NCBI RefSeq assembly: GCF_900094555.1
Contig: NZ_FMAC01000006.1
Span: forward strand, 62,001-126,000
Direction of reading: 5' to 3'
DNA: 64,000 nt
From: Martinezella hainanensis
GTDB taxonomy: Bacteria > Pseudomonadota > Alphaproteobacteria > Rhizobiales > Rhizobiaceae
Positions 1-8,807 of this stretch are shown here, piece after piece. The notes under the pieces are model-generated. The model worked only from the letters and a program-made list of their open reading frames with translations. It searched no databases and was not told the DNA's origin. Every line of letters begins with the position of its first letter. Positions within the stretch are counted from its first letter, which is position 1. Position numbers and translations under genes: made by a program.

Positions 1-565
1 CAGCGCGCAGCTTCGCATGGATCCCGGCAATCTTTGCTTCGACAAAACTGCGGGCGATTGCAACAGCAGCATGGAATGCCCGGTCGGTCGCCTCCGGATC
101 CGCATCGTCGAAGACGGGCTTCAACGTTTCGAGCAAGGACGGCAGGGTCAGTCCGGCGAGCAAGCCGGCGCTGTCCGGGCTGAGCGCGCCATTGTCAACC
201 AGGTCGATCGGCAAGACGAAGCTGGCATCGAAAGCGGCATGCACGGTCTCGACGAAGCCGTTCGGAACGGCGAGGGCCGTCAGGTAGTCGTGGCCGAAAT
301 GTTTCCAGATCAACCCGAACGAACTGTAGGGCTGACTGTCATCGCGCTGCGGTGCGCCGCGCTGGTGATGGTCGAAAATCCCGGCAGCCCTATCATAGGC
401 GCCGCCGACATCGTAGACGATGCGATCAGCGCCGGGCGTGATCCATTCCGGCGCTCTGCTGCGAACCAGCCGCGCATCGGGGAAAAGCCGCGTGAGAATG
501 ACACTGGACAACACTTCGTCGGCATGAAAGCCGCCGGAATGGGTGACGAGGAAACTTGGAGCCAT
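1..565 (-). CDS. MYG1-family DHH-type phosphoesterase (3' end outside window)
   Basis: Reading back from the ATG at 565, the frame stays open to the window edge, giving the first 188 residues of a protein whose C-terminus lies upstream of base 1. The N-terminus carries the MYG1/UPF0160 hallmark THSGGFHADE (residues 8-17, with His14 and Asp16 as likely metal ligands), followed by a FDHH motif (residues 64-67) that aligns with the DHH motif of this superfamily. MYG1 proteins are metal-dependent phosphoesterases/exonucleases related to DHH-DHHA1 enzymes; bacterial members are about 300 residues and mostly uncharacterised, presumably cytoplasmic. Nothing nearby is co-directional and close, so it may be a single gene. 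The family call is firm; the biological role in bacteria is not. Confidence 0.85.
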   Translation of the reverse strand, partial: MAPSFLVTHSGGFHADEVLSSVILTRLFPDARLVRSRAPEWITPGADRIVYDVGGAYDRAAGIFDHHQRGAPQRDDSQPYSSFGLIWKHFGHDYLTALAVPNGFVETVHAAFDASFVLPIDLVDNGALSPDSAGLLAGLTLPSLLETLKPVFDDADPEATDRAFHAAVAIARSFVEAKIAGIHAKLRA

Positions 566-759
566 ACGGCCGTGACCTTACTGTTCGCAAATTGGACGAA
601 GGGGCTGATAGCCAGTTTTGGCTGTCATCTCAACCGTTCATCATCAAAGTGACGGGACGAACGCAGATCGTAGAACGCAAGCGCTGCATCGAGCGGCGGT
701 TGACCCGACTGCCGTCACTGTCGAGCAGCAAGGCGACGTGCCTGGCGTGTGTCAACATT

Positions 760-1656
760 TCAAGCAGCGCGAACTCGATCGCGGCCGCTAAGCTTGGCAG
801 CGTAGAGAGCTTGATCGGCACGTCGGTACAAATCTGGCGCGCTGTCTGTTTCAAGGCAGGCAGCAATGCCAGCCGAACAGGTGTAACCGAAATCCGGTGA
901 GTTGGTGAGCGGGCGGGAAAACCGGATCGTCGTCAACATCCGTTCTATGAGTTCGATTGCATCCTGTTGTGCTGTTCCCGGCATAACGAGTACGAACTCC
1001 TCGCCTCCGACCCGCCCGAAACAGTCGGTACGGCGCACATATTGATGAAGCCGGTGCGCAAAATCCCGCAGAACGAGGTCTCCGGCATCATGACCGTGCT
1101 TATCGTTGATCAGTTTGAAATTATCGATATCGAATACGGCAAGGCATCCGACGCCGCCGTCCCTGGCGCCAGTCAGCATATCGTCTATTCGCGCCATGAC
1201 GAAACGGCGATTGGCGATCCCCGTCAACTCGTCGGTTTGGGAAGCCTTGATGGCCTGGTCGCGATCTTGCCGGACGCTCCGGCCATCGGCGCGCAACGTT
1301 GTTATATCGCTCGCAATGCACAGCATCCAACCATTCTTATGCATGGTCTCGGTCATCCAAAGCCAGCGACCATCGGTCAAATCTGTCTCGAAGGCTCGAT
1401 AGCCTATCTTTCCGCGGCGTGACTGCGTCGACCGTAGCCATCCGTCGAAATCGGCCGTGCGAATGACCGTGCCGCGTCCAAGCGTGAAGTTGCGCCGCAT
1501 CAGATCCGGCCATAGCGGCGTCTCGTCGGGATCGATAAAATAGGCTGACCGAAAGGCATCGTTCGCATATCGCAGCCGGTCCTCAGCATCATAAACCGCG
1601 ATGAGCGTCGAACTGGTCGCAGAAAGGTGCAGAAGCTGTTCGATCATTTCGTCCAT
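760..1656 (-). CDS. PAS-GGDEF diguanylate cyclase
   Basis: This 298-residue protein should make cyclic di-GMP from two GTP. Residues about 1-110 look like a PAS sensor domain, and the C-terminal half is a GGDEF domain with an intact GGEEF active site (217-221). An RxxD inhibitory site (RRTD, 208-211) sits exactly five residues upstream, so product inhibition is expected. No transmembrane segment is visible, so it is probably a cytoplasmic sensor. I chose the ATG at 1656 because AGGA lies 8 bases upstream and the PAS-like sequence begins there; an extension to 1788 would add 44 residues that look untranslated. The gene stands alone. c-di-GMP could matter for the polysaccharide locus 7 kb away, but that link is only inferred. 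Confidence 0.9.
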   Translation of the reverse strand: MDEMIEQLLHLSATSSTLIAVYDAEDRLRYANDAFRSAYFIDPDETPLWPDLMRRNFTLGRGTVIRTADFDGWLRSTQSRRGKIGYRAFETDLTDGRWLWMTETMHKNGWMLCIASDITTLRADGRSVRQDRDQAIKASQTDELTGIANRRFVMARIDDMLTGARDGGVGCLAVFDIDNFKLINDKHGHDAGDLVLRDFAHRLHQYVRRTDCFGRVGGEEFVLVMPGTAQQDAIELIERMLTTIRFSRPLTNSPDFGYTCSAGIAACLETDSAPDLYRRADQALYAAKLSGRDRVRAA

Positions 1657-2387
1657 ATCGAATCCTGCTAATTGAGCTACGTAATATTTACTGCAGAATC
1701 CCCTCGAGAAAAGGGGGCAGACATCTGGACGGAAGCACGCTGTCCCTTCCATTTGCCATACGTAGTATCTGGAGTATTGGCTGAGCAAGTGAGCAAGATA
1801 GTGGGACGCTTCTCATCTCGGAGCTGCCCCTTTAGACCTCCCGATCGATTGATCGGATGCACGATCGCATCTTCAACAGATCGGCTCGCGCCCGCGATAG
1901 AGCCGAAATCGGCGAGCATAGCGGAATCAGCAGGACGCCATGAGAACCTGCGAAAACTCGAACTTTGCGCAACGCTCTCAGCCATGAAATTCGGCGCGCC
2001 CGGTTGCCGTTGGTCAAGGAAGCAAGACTGAAACGATCATGCCGCAAAGCGACAATTCGGTAGAATTGAATGCTCGAAATAGCGAAATCGTTGGAAGTAC
2101 TTATGCGATTTCCATTGTGGGCATCTTTAAACCTATGAGGGCAATGCTTAAGTCGTTTACCGTTATGTCTATCAAGGCAACACCGATGTGAGACGACTCA
2201 CGACCACGCCGCTCCCCAGTGGGGACTGGAGACGCGCGGTCATTTCTCCCAGACAATGAGCAACCGAAACCTTCGACACACCCTTGGTGCGTCGACCGCA
2301 TAGGCGCGCAATCTCCCCGTTTTATCAATCAATACCAACCGGGCGGCTGTCGGGTGGACGAACCCGTGCGCCCATAGGAGAGAAGAG
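1657..2387. other. Intergenic region without a supported gene
   Basis: About 730 bases between the divergently transcribed diguanylate cyclase and SPFH genes. Short open frames exist on both strands, but none has a convincing ribosome site or recognisable protein sequence. The SPFH ribosome site lies at its right end (about 2377-2386). It presumably holds the promoters of both flanking genes. Confidence 0.5.
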
Positions 2388-4433
2388 ATGGAAGCCCTCA
2401 CCAATCTCAGTCCGATGGAATGGCTGGCGATCGAAATCGCCATTCCCCTTATCGTGCTGGCAATACTCTTTCGATGGAGCGGCGTGATCCGCTATATTCC
2501 CAACGACAGGCTCGGCATCCTCGAAAAGCTTTGGAGTTTTCGCGGCTCTGTCAAGAATGGCTTCATTGCACTCAACGGCGAAGCCGGTTTCCAGCCTGAA
2601 GTCGTGCGCGGCGGCCTGCATTTCTTCATGCCGTTCCAGTATTCGATGCATCGCGCCAATCTCGTGACCATTCCACAGGGCCAGATCGGCTATGTCTTCG
2701 CCCGTGACGGCAAGCCGCTGCCGCCGACCCAGACGCTTGCCTCGAACATAGAAGCCGATGATTTCCAGGATGTGCGCGGCTTTCTGGTCAAAGGCGGCCA
2801 GAAAGGCCCGCAGCGCAAGATCCTGCGCGAAGGCACCTATGCCATCAATCTCGCGCAGTTCATCGTGCTGACCGCACAATCAATCTATGCCGTCAATCTC
2901 AGTTCATCGGAACAGACGCTGTTTGCTGATATGTCGACGCTGATCACCGAACGCGAGGGCTTCGCGCCCGTCGTCATCCATGACGCCGAAGACATGATCG
3001 GTATCGTCACCATCCATGACGGTCCGGCGCTGCCAGACGGCGAGATCATTGCGCCGACGGTCGCCAATGATCCGAAGGATCCGAATTTTCACAACAATTT
3101 CCAGGACCCGGAGAAGTTCCTCAATGCCGGCGGCTATCGCGGCCGTCAGCTGCAGGTGCTTGCCGACGGCAGTTACTTCCTCAACCGCATCTTCGCAACC
3201 GTCGAATTGGTCGACAAGACGATCATCAGCGTCGGCACGGTTGGCGTCGTCGTCTCCTATACCGGCCGCCGCGGTGCTGATATCTCCGGCCAGTCCTATC
3301 GCCATGGCGAACTGGTCGAGACGGGTGCGCGCGGCGTCTGGTCGACGCCCCTTCTGCCCGGCAAATATGCGTTCAACACCTATGCCGGCAGCATCGTTAT
3401 CGTGCCCACCACCAACTTCGTGCTCAAATGGACCAAGGAGCAGTTTGGCGAGCACAGGCTGGATGAAAATCTCTCGGAGGTGTCGCTGATCACCAAGGAC
3501 GCGTTCGAGCCCGTGCTGCCGCTCTCGGTCGTCGTGCATATCGACTATATGAAGGCACCGCTCGTCGTACAGCGCTTCGGCGATATCAAGCGGCTGGTCG
3601 AACAGACACTCGATCCGATGGTTTCGGCCTATTTCAAGAATATCGCCCAGACCAAGACCCTGATCGAGCTCCTACAGGAGCGCAGTGAAATCCAGCGCAA
3701 ATCCGGCGAGGAAATGCGCGAGAAGTTTGCCTCCTACAGCCTCGAACTGCAGGAAGTCCTGATCGGCACGCCGCGCGCCAGCAACGGTCAGAACAGCATA
3801 GAGCAGATCCTGATCCAGCTGCGCGAACGCCAGATCGCGGTCGAAAAGGTCGAGACCTATAAACTGCAGGAAGCGGCTGCGATCCAGGAGCGCACATTGC
3901 GCGAGAAAGAAGCGCTCGCCGAACAACAGGCCAAGATCACCACCTCTGCACTCACCATCGAGATCAGCGAGAACGAAGGTAAGGCGCAGCTTGCCCGCAC
4001 CCGCCAGCAGGCGGAAACCATTCAGGTCACCGCCAAGGCCGAGGCCGAGAAAGTGCGGCTTGCAGGCCTCGGCGAGGCCGACCGGATCAAGGCCATCGCG
4101 CTTGCCGATGCAGAACGCATCAAGGCGACCGGCTTTGCCGATGCCGAAAAGGTGCGCGCCGTCGGTCTGGCGGAAGCAGAAGCGACCGAGAAGAAGGTCG
4201 CAGCCTTCGGCGGGCCGGACTACCAGCTCAACTCGCAGGTCCTCATGCGTTTCGCCGAAGCGATCGAGAACGGCAGGCTGCCGCTCGTGCCGCAGATCCA
4301 GGTTGGCGGTGGCGCCGGCGAGAAGGGTGCTACCAATGGCCTTGTGGAAATGATGCTGTCGATGCTGGTTGCCGATCGGCTTGGACGGCAGGAGCCGCCA
4401 GCTGCCGTATCTGCGACGATCGCACATGATTGA
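2388..4433 (+). CDS. SPFH/Band 7 (flotillin-like) membrane protein
   Basis: A 681-residue protein with one N-terminal hydrophobic segment (about residues 12-36), then a long SPFH/Band 7 region, then an Ala/Glu/Lys-rich coiled-coil tail (about 430-600) with quasi-repeats of the form GLGEADRIKAIALADAERIK. It ends in a short less ordered tail. Flotillin-like proteins oligomerise at the inner membrane and organise membrane microdomains or protect membrane integrity. The start is well supported by GGAGAGAAG just upstream of the ATG. The gene is monocistronic: no NfeD-like partner is adjacent, although NfeD is a common companion of bacterial SPFH proteins. A strong hairpin follows the stop codon. 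The family is clear; the cargo or partner is unknown. Confidence 0.88.
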   Translation: MEALTNLSPMEWLAIEIAIPLIVLAILFRWSGVIRYIPNDRLGILEKLWSFRGSVKNGFIALNGEAGFQPEVVRGGLHFFMPFQYSMHRANLVTIPQGQIGYVFARDGKPLPPTQTLASNIEADDFQDVRGFLVKGGQKGPQRKILREGTYAINLAQFIVLTAQSIYAVNLSSSEQTLFADMSTLITEREGFAPVVIHDAEDMIGIVTIHDGPALPDGEIIAPTVANDPKDPNFHNNFQDPEKFLNAGGYRGRQLQVLADGSYFLNRIFATVELVDKTIISVGTVGVVVSYTGRRGADISGQSYRHGELVETGARGVWSTPLLPGKYAFNTYAGSIVIVPTTNFVLKWTKEQFGEHRLDENLSEVSLITKDAFEPVLPLSVVVHIDYMKAPLVVQRFGDIKRLVEQTLDPMVSAYFKNIAQTKTLIELLQERSEIQRKSGEEMREKFASYSLELQEVLIGTPRASNGQNSIEQILIQLRERQIAVEKVETYKLQEAAAIQERTLREKEALAEQQAKITTSALTIEISENEGKAQLARTRQQAETIQVTAKAEAEKVRLAGLGEADRIKAIALADAERIKATGFADAEKVRAVGLAEAEATEKKVAAFGGPDYQLNSQVLMRFAEAIENGRLPLVPQIQVGGGAGEKGATNGLVEMMLSMLVADRLGRQEPPAAVSATIAHD

Positions 4434-4439
4434 TTGTGG

Positions 4440-4462
4440 ATGGGCCGGCAATGCCGGCCCAT
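4440..4462 (+). terminator. Hairpin terminator after the SPFH gene
   Basis: Seven bases after the SPFH stop there is a near-perfect dyad: the 23-base block is its own reverse complement except for the central base (arms ATGGGCCGGCA / TGCCGGCCCAT). There is no long T tract, which is common for terminators in this group. Confidence 0.65.
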
Positions 4463-4997
4463 CGTCCGTCGCAACTATGAATTTTCGATACTGCAATTTC
4501 GATCGCGTCAAGCGAAATGCTCGCGCAGTCCTCGCGGTCGAGGCTCCAAATATCGTCTCAGGGCGTCGGCCTTTGGCACTTACGTCCGCCTCAAGGTGGG
4601 GCGGACACTCCATCGGTAACTTTCGCCACATCGCTTTCTCGCGAACGCGGCTATTGATACCGAACACAACCTATTCGATAGTTGCGTACCCTTCCTCAAT
4701 TCGGGATTTTCTGCACGGCCACAGTATCTACGTGGAATTGGGCTTTCAGCGATGCCGTTAAGTCGAATCGTTGACTTGAGAATCGCGGTTCGTGATGGGG
4801 ATCTGAACTATGGACCGGTCGTCCACCACCCCATATTCGCTCATAAACTCCGATGCCAACGCTTGCCCGTCGGACCCGCTATCTCAAATCTCTCCAGTGA
4901 GGCGATGACCTGGTGCTTCCTACAGAGAGGGTGCCGACGCGCGTTGGACTGAGACCGACTTTCGAGTTTTTCCTCAACAGTTCGGCCAATCTCCCGG
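4463..4997. other. Intergenic region without a supported gene
   Basis: About 535 bases downstream of both the SPFH gene and the convergent GMC oxidoreductase gene. I see only short shadow-like frames and no RNA gene or repeat that I can name. Confidence 0.5.
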
Positions 4998-6485
4998 TCA
5001 GGCGGTACGGCGAGCGGCGGCGATCTGGCGGGCGCCGATGCTGGCGAGAGCGACGCTGAACAGGGTTGGATTGGTGGCGGTCATCGTGGGAATGACGCCA
5101 TTGCCAGCGACATAGAGGTTGTCGAAGCCCCAGACCTTGGAGTTCCTGTCGCAAACGCAGGTACCATCGTCGCGTTCGCCCATGCGGATCGTGCCCTGGT
5201 AGTGCAGCGACGAGCCGACAGGCTGCACGAAGGTAGCAAAACCGGGAGCCGGGCGACCGATAATAGCGGAAATGCGCTGGGCATGCCCCTTGGCCTCTTC
5301 GAGGCGCGCCTTGTCACCTTCCGACTGACGCCACTGGATGGAAATTGCCGGCAGGCCGAGCCAGTCACGGCGATTGTCGTCGAAGGTGACGCGGTTGTCC
5401 GCGCTGATATCCGAGGGCACGAAAACGCCCATGCCGATCGGCTGGCCGCTCATGTCGCTGGCCTGCGGCATGGAGTGCAGGCTCGCCGGAGCGATGGTAA
5501 CCGAATAGGGGAAATCCCTGGTGGCCGGAATCCAGCTCATCGCGGTCATCGGCACATCGGTCTGCATCTCGGTGATCTGCGAGACAATATAGTGGTCGTT
5601 GATATAGCGGCCGAGCGCTTCGGGGCGGATGCCCGAGGCATAGAGCAGCTGCGGCGAGTGCAGAGAATCACAAGCAACAACGACCGTGCCGGCGCTGACG
5701 ATGAAGGTTTCTTCCGGGCCGGACCGGACCAGTTCGACGCCCGTGACATGGCCATTTTCATGGATCACGCGGCGGCAGGCGGTTTCAGAGAGAATATGAA
5801 AGCTCTCGTCCGGCTCGTCGACGAGGTCGCCGAGTACGACATCGGTGCCGTGATAGCGCAGGCCATCGGCTTCGGGCGTAGCCGCGAGCGGCATCGGCTG
5901 AACGATACGGTCGGACGTGCGACCGGGGTTGAAGACCTCGCCGAGACGCTCGCGCATGGCGATGGCCGTAACATCGCCGGCGCGCGGGTCCTTGTTGGTG
6001 CCGAGCAATTTCGCCGACACAGAGAGAGCCTTGTGCATCTCATCTGTGGGGATGAAGGGCACCAGTTCGATCTCGGATGGCACGGGCGTGCCGGTCGACC
6101 ATTTGGTGCCCATGCCGCCGACATTGGCCGCCGAGAAGCCGGCAAACAGGTTTTCATCCTGGGCATCGGCGTCGTTGGCGATGAAAAGGCCCGAGCGGCG
6201 CAGCAAAGAATGGTCGAAGCCACCAGCCCGGCGGGCTTCCCACTCCTCCTTGTTGATCGGCATGCGCGGACTGCGGTCGCCACCCTGGGCGTGCACTTCG
6301 AAGGCCGCACGTTCATCGAGGTCAGCGATATTGTCGAGATGTGCGCCCTTTTGCGGCAGGATCTGCGGGCCGGCTTCCACCATCAGAATGCTTGCTTCCG
6401 GCCAGTTATTCCTGATGACCCGTGCATAGGCCGAGCCTGTCGGGCCACTTCCGATGATGACGACGTCGGCAGACTGACGAGACAT
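4998..6485 (-). CDS. GMC oxidoreductase, pyranose-oxidase / C-glycoside-oxidase type
   Basis: A 495-residue FAD enzyme that should oxidise a ring hydroxyl of a sugar or glycoside. The Rossmann motif GSGPTGSAY is at residues 12-20. The C-terminal GMC domain has SLHYQGTIRMG with the catalytic His at 428 and TATNPTL with Asn 472, matching the His/Asn pair of pyranose 2-oxidase. In fungal pyranose oxidase, FAD is bound covalently by the His of a THW motif; here the equivalent triad is T127-K128-W129, so FAD is expected to be non-covalent, as in the bacterial C-glycoside/glycoside 3-oxidases. No signal peptide is seen. It is divergent from a TIM-barrel isomerase gene with a second one beyond, suggesting a keto-sugar pathway. 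Exact substrate and the oxidised carbon are unknown. Confidence 0.85.
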   Translation of the reverse strand: MSRQSADVVIIGSGPTGSAYARVIRNNWPEASILMVEAGPQILPQKGAHLDNIADLDERAAFEVHAQGGDRSPRMPINKEEWEARRAGGFDHSLLRRSGLFIANDADAQDENLFAGFSAANVGGMGTKWSTGTPVPSEIELVPFIPTDEMHKALSVSAKLLGTNKDPRAGDVTAIAMRERLGEVFNPGRTSDRIVQPMPLAATPEADGLRYHGTDVVLGDLVDEPDESFHILSETACRRVIHENGHVTGVELVRSGPEETFIVSAGTVVVACDSLHSPQLLYASGIRPEALGRYINDHYIVSQITEMQTDVPMTAMSWIPATRDFPYSVTIAPASLHSMPQASDMSGQPIGMGVFVPSDISADNRVTFDDNRRDWLGLPAISIQWRQSEGDKARLEEAKGHAQRISAIIGRPAPGFATFVQPVGSSLHYQGTIRMGERDDGTCVCDRNSKVWGFDNLYVAGNGVIPTMTATNPTLFSVALASIGARQIAAARRTA

Positions 6486-6606
6486 TCCTGCTATTCCCCA
6501 TTCTTAAATCAATTTGATTGTAAACAAAGATGTATCGTAGCCGAAGTCAACTGGGATTGTTAAGTTACCGAACAAAGTTTTGCGAAAGCACTCGAGGAGA
6601 GGCACG
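6486..6606. promoter_or_regulatory. Divergent promoter region of the sugar-oxidation module
   Basis: AT-rich 121-base spacer between the divergent GMC oxidase and isomerase genes. It contains a perfect 13-base dyad, AATCAATTTGATT (6507-6519), a plausible operator, and ends in the strong ribosome site GAGGAGAGG at about 6594-6602 for the gene at 6607. Confidence 0.5.
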
Positions 6607-7491
6607 ATGAAGATAGGTCTGAGTTCATACAGTTTCCGTCCGTTGATGCAGAGTGGCGCCATGCAGATCGAGGATGTCTTTGCCTGGGTCGGCAAACATG
6701 ACGGCGATCATGTCGAACTGGCGACGCTTTCCGTCGCGCCCGAAGGACAAGATCTTCAATATGAACTCGCCAATGATGCAGAGATGCTGGAGCGGCTGAA
6801 GGGCGCGTCCCAGAAAAGCGGCGTGCCGCTTTCCGGCCTTTGCATGTCCGGCAATTTCATTGACGACGGCGAACGAGCATTCCAGCTTAGCCGGCTGAAG
6901 CGCTATGTCGAGCTTTGCGACAAGCTCGGCGTCCGCTTCCTGCGCCACGATGTCGTGCCGTGGTCGCTGCGAGCAACGGAGCCCGGCCAGTTCGAGGCAG
7001 CATTCCCGGCGATCGCCGACGCCACGCATGAGCTTGCCGCGCATGCTGGGCGCTATGGCGTGACCACGAGCGTCGAGGATCACGGTTTCTTCATGAACTC
7101 CAGCGAGCGGATCAAGCGGCTGCTGCATGCCGTCAATCTGCCGAGCTTCAAACTGACAGTTGATATCGGCAATTTCCTCTGCGTCGACGAGAACCCGCTG
7201 ACGGGAACGCGCGCCTGCCTTTCCCAGGCAAGCTTCGTTCATCTCAAGGATTTCTATGTGCGCCAGACCGCGCCTGGCGCGGACTGGCTGCGGACGGTCG
7301 GCGGCCAGGCAATCCGCGGCTCGGTCTTCGGCTATGGCGACCTGCCCGTCAGGTCGATCGTCGAGGACATCGTCGCCTCAGGTTATGACGGCTTCGTCTC
7401 GCTCGAATATGAAGGCAACGAGCCGACGCAATACGGTTGCGAAACCGGCCTGAAGAATGCGAAGGCGATGTTTGCGGCCGCCGGCCGCTGA
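6607..7491 (+). CDS. Sugar phosphate isomerase/epimerase-like TIM barrel protein
   Basis: A 294-residue single-domain protein of the xylose-isomerase-like TIM barrel (AP endonuclease 2) superfamily. Likely divalent-metal ligands are present in the usual order: Glu157 (in VEDHG), Asp186 (in VDIGN), His212 (in FVHLKDF) and Glu267 (in SLEYEG). Members isomerise or epimerise keto sugars, or act on 3-keto glycosides. I use the ATG at 6607, directly after GAGGAGAGG, rather than an upstream ATG at 6580, which would place the ribosome site inside the gene. It diverges from the GMC oxidase gene, so it could act on that enzyme's keto product; that pathway is inferred. Confidence 0.82.
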   Translation: MKIGLSSYSFRPLMQSGAMQIEDVFAWVGKHDGDHVELATLSVAPEGQDLQYELANDAEMLERLKGASQKSGVPLSGLCMSGNFIDDGERAFQLSRLKRYVELCDKLGVRFLRHDVVPWSLRATEPGQFEAAFPAIADATHELAAHAGRYGVTTSVEDHGFFMNSSERIKRLLHAVNLPSFKLTVDIGNFLCVDENPLTGTRACLSQASFVHLKDFYVRQTAPGADWLRTVGGQAIRGSVFGYGDLPVRSIVEDIVASGYDGFVSLEYEGNEPTQYGCETGLKNAKAMFAAAGR

Positions 7492-7516
7492 ATCTTGCCG
7501 TTCTGCAATCGCAAGA

Positions 7517-8383
7517 CTAGAGCGCGGCGATCCGGTCGACGCGCTTCTTGAGATCGGCGAGGCGGCGTCGGTCGCCGCCCGGCACCTCGATCGAGGCCCA
7601 GCCGGAATAGCCGATATCAGACAGCGCCTTGTTAACGGCAGCCCAATCGCAGTCGCCCTCGCCCAGCTCGACGTCAAAGCCCTTCCATGGGCCTTCGCTG
7701 TTCATCTTTTCGAGACTGTATTCCTTGATGTCGATCTTCAGGATACGCTTGCCGAGCGCCTCGATCCAATCTGTCGGCCGACCGTAGCGCAGAACATTGC
7801 CGACATCGAAATACCAGCCGAGCTTCGGATGGTTGAAGCGATCGACGAAATCGGCTGCCTCCAGCGGGCTCAGCAGGAAGTCGTTCCACACGTTTTCGAG
7901 CGCAATCGACACGCCGCTCTCTTCCGCGGCTGGCAGGATCTTGGCGATTTCCTCGCCGGCTCTCGCATAAGCGGTCTTGTAACTGGTGCCTGCATTGACG
8001 ACGCCGGGGACGAGTAGCACCGTCGTGGCGCCATAGAGCTTCGCATCGTGCAGAGCCTTGACCATCGAATCGACGCAGGCCTGGCGCGCCGATGGATCGG
8101 GATCCGTCAGCGGGCGCTTCCAGTGCACGGCATTGACGAGGCCAGGGATATCAAGGCCGGTCTTGTCGCGGGCGTTCAAGACCTCATCGAACGGCAGATC
8201 ATTGGGCGAGTCGAGCTCAACGCCATCATAGCCGAGATCGCGCAGGAGCTGGAATTTCTCCAGGACGGAAAGCGAAGGCTCCTCGACCATACCCCATTTC
8301 AGGCTGATCTTCGCCAAGGGGCGAACGGAAACGGGCGAGGCGTTACTGGCGGATTCGGTCATCGATGGGTCTTTGCTTGGCAT
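7517..8383 (-). CDS. Second sugar phosphate isomerase/epimerase-like TIM barrel protein
   Basis: A 288-residue xylose-isomerase-like TIM barrel, convergent with the isomerase at 6607 and only 25 bases from it. Recognisable active-site strands are ALENVW, WYFDVGN and WASIEV, each with a candidate metal ligand. The strand that carries HLKD in the neighbour reads KIDIKEYS here, so one usual His ligand is missing or replaced. That may mean a different reaction, as in the lyase-type members that cleave 3-keto glycosides. The first 20 residues are low in structure; the ATG eight codons downstream (8362) is an alternative start. It probably belongs to the same sugar-catabolic module as the GMC oxidase. 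Substrate unknown. Confidence 0.78.
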   Translation of the reverse strand: MPSKDPSMTESASNASPVSVRPLAKISLKWGMVEEPSLSVLEKFQLLRDLGYDGVELDSPNDLPFDEVLNARDKTGLDIPGLVNAVHWKRPLTDPDPSARQACVDSMVKALHDAKLYGATTVLLVPGVVNAGTSYKTAYARAGEEIAKILPAAEESGVSIALENVWNDFLLSPLEAADFVDRFNHPKLGWYFDVGNVLRYGRPTDWIEALGKRILKIDIKEYSLEKMNSEGPWKGFDVELGEGDCDWAAVNKALSDIGYSGWASIEVPGGDRRRLADLKKRVDRIAAL

Positions 8384-8546
8384 GGACAGATAAGCGGCGC
8401 CACTATGTCAGCCAATGCAAAGCCGATCAATCGGTCATTGGAGGGCAAGACGCGATGCCACCACGCGCGGCTGAAATGGGGCCGCGGCGTCCCCAGTCTC
8501 GCAGTTGAAGATTTTCTCGCCATCATGCTGTCCAGATGACCTTCGA

Positions 8547-8750
8547 CTTCCATCAGACTAAAGTCCTGCTCCTGATCGGACCTAGGTCCGAAGACGTAAT
8601 CTTTGGTCCTAATGCCATGGATTGCCCCGAGCTTTGCGCCAGTTGTTTCCCGCGATGGAAGCGGCGGGATATCCGACCGCTATCGTAGTGCATGCGGAGA
8701 AGGTCGATGAACATGAACGGCGTCCTTGAAAGCGGCATCCCAGCCCCGGC
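8547..8750 (+). repeat. 204-bp inverted repeat, copy A (upstream of uxs1)
   Basis: This block matches the reverse complement of 18118-18321 without gaps; I count 7 differences in 204 bases (about 97% identity), all transitions. It ends 57 bases before the uxs1 start codon. It contains a 14-base perfect palindrome and three GTCC boxes at 8563, 8586 and 8606, about two helical turns apart. A duplicated operon control region is the simplest reading. The rest of the 8384-8807 spacer holds no supported gene. Confidence 0.92.
8577..8590. promoter_or_regulatory. 14-bp perfect palindrome in repeat copy A
   Basis: CGGACCTAGGTCCG reads the same on both strands and is fully conserved in copy B. Its position in the most conserved part of the repeat, upstream of an operon, suggests an operator or activator site. 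No regulator is assigned. Confidence 0.5.
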
Positions 8751-8807
8751 ATCTGCCGCAGTTTCCGAGGGCGGCAACTTCACGCTGTTGGCTGCGAGAT
8801 AACCGGC

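Noticed and set aside
17..652. A 211-codon + strand frame at the left edge
   Set aside because: Antisense to the MYG1-family gene, which has the THSGGFHADE and DHH motifs and runs off the window.
5202..6563. A 453-codon open frame on the + strand
   Set aside because: Antisense to the GMC oxidoreductase, whose FAD and catalytic motifs are intact; the + frame has no recognisable domain.
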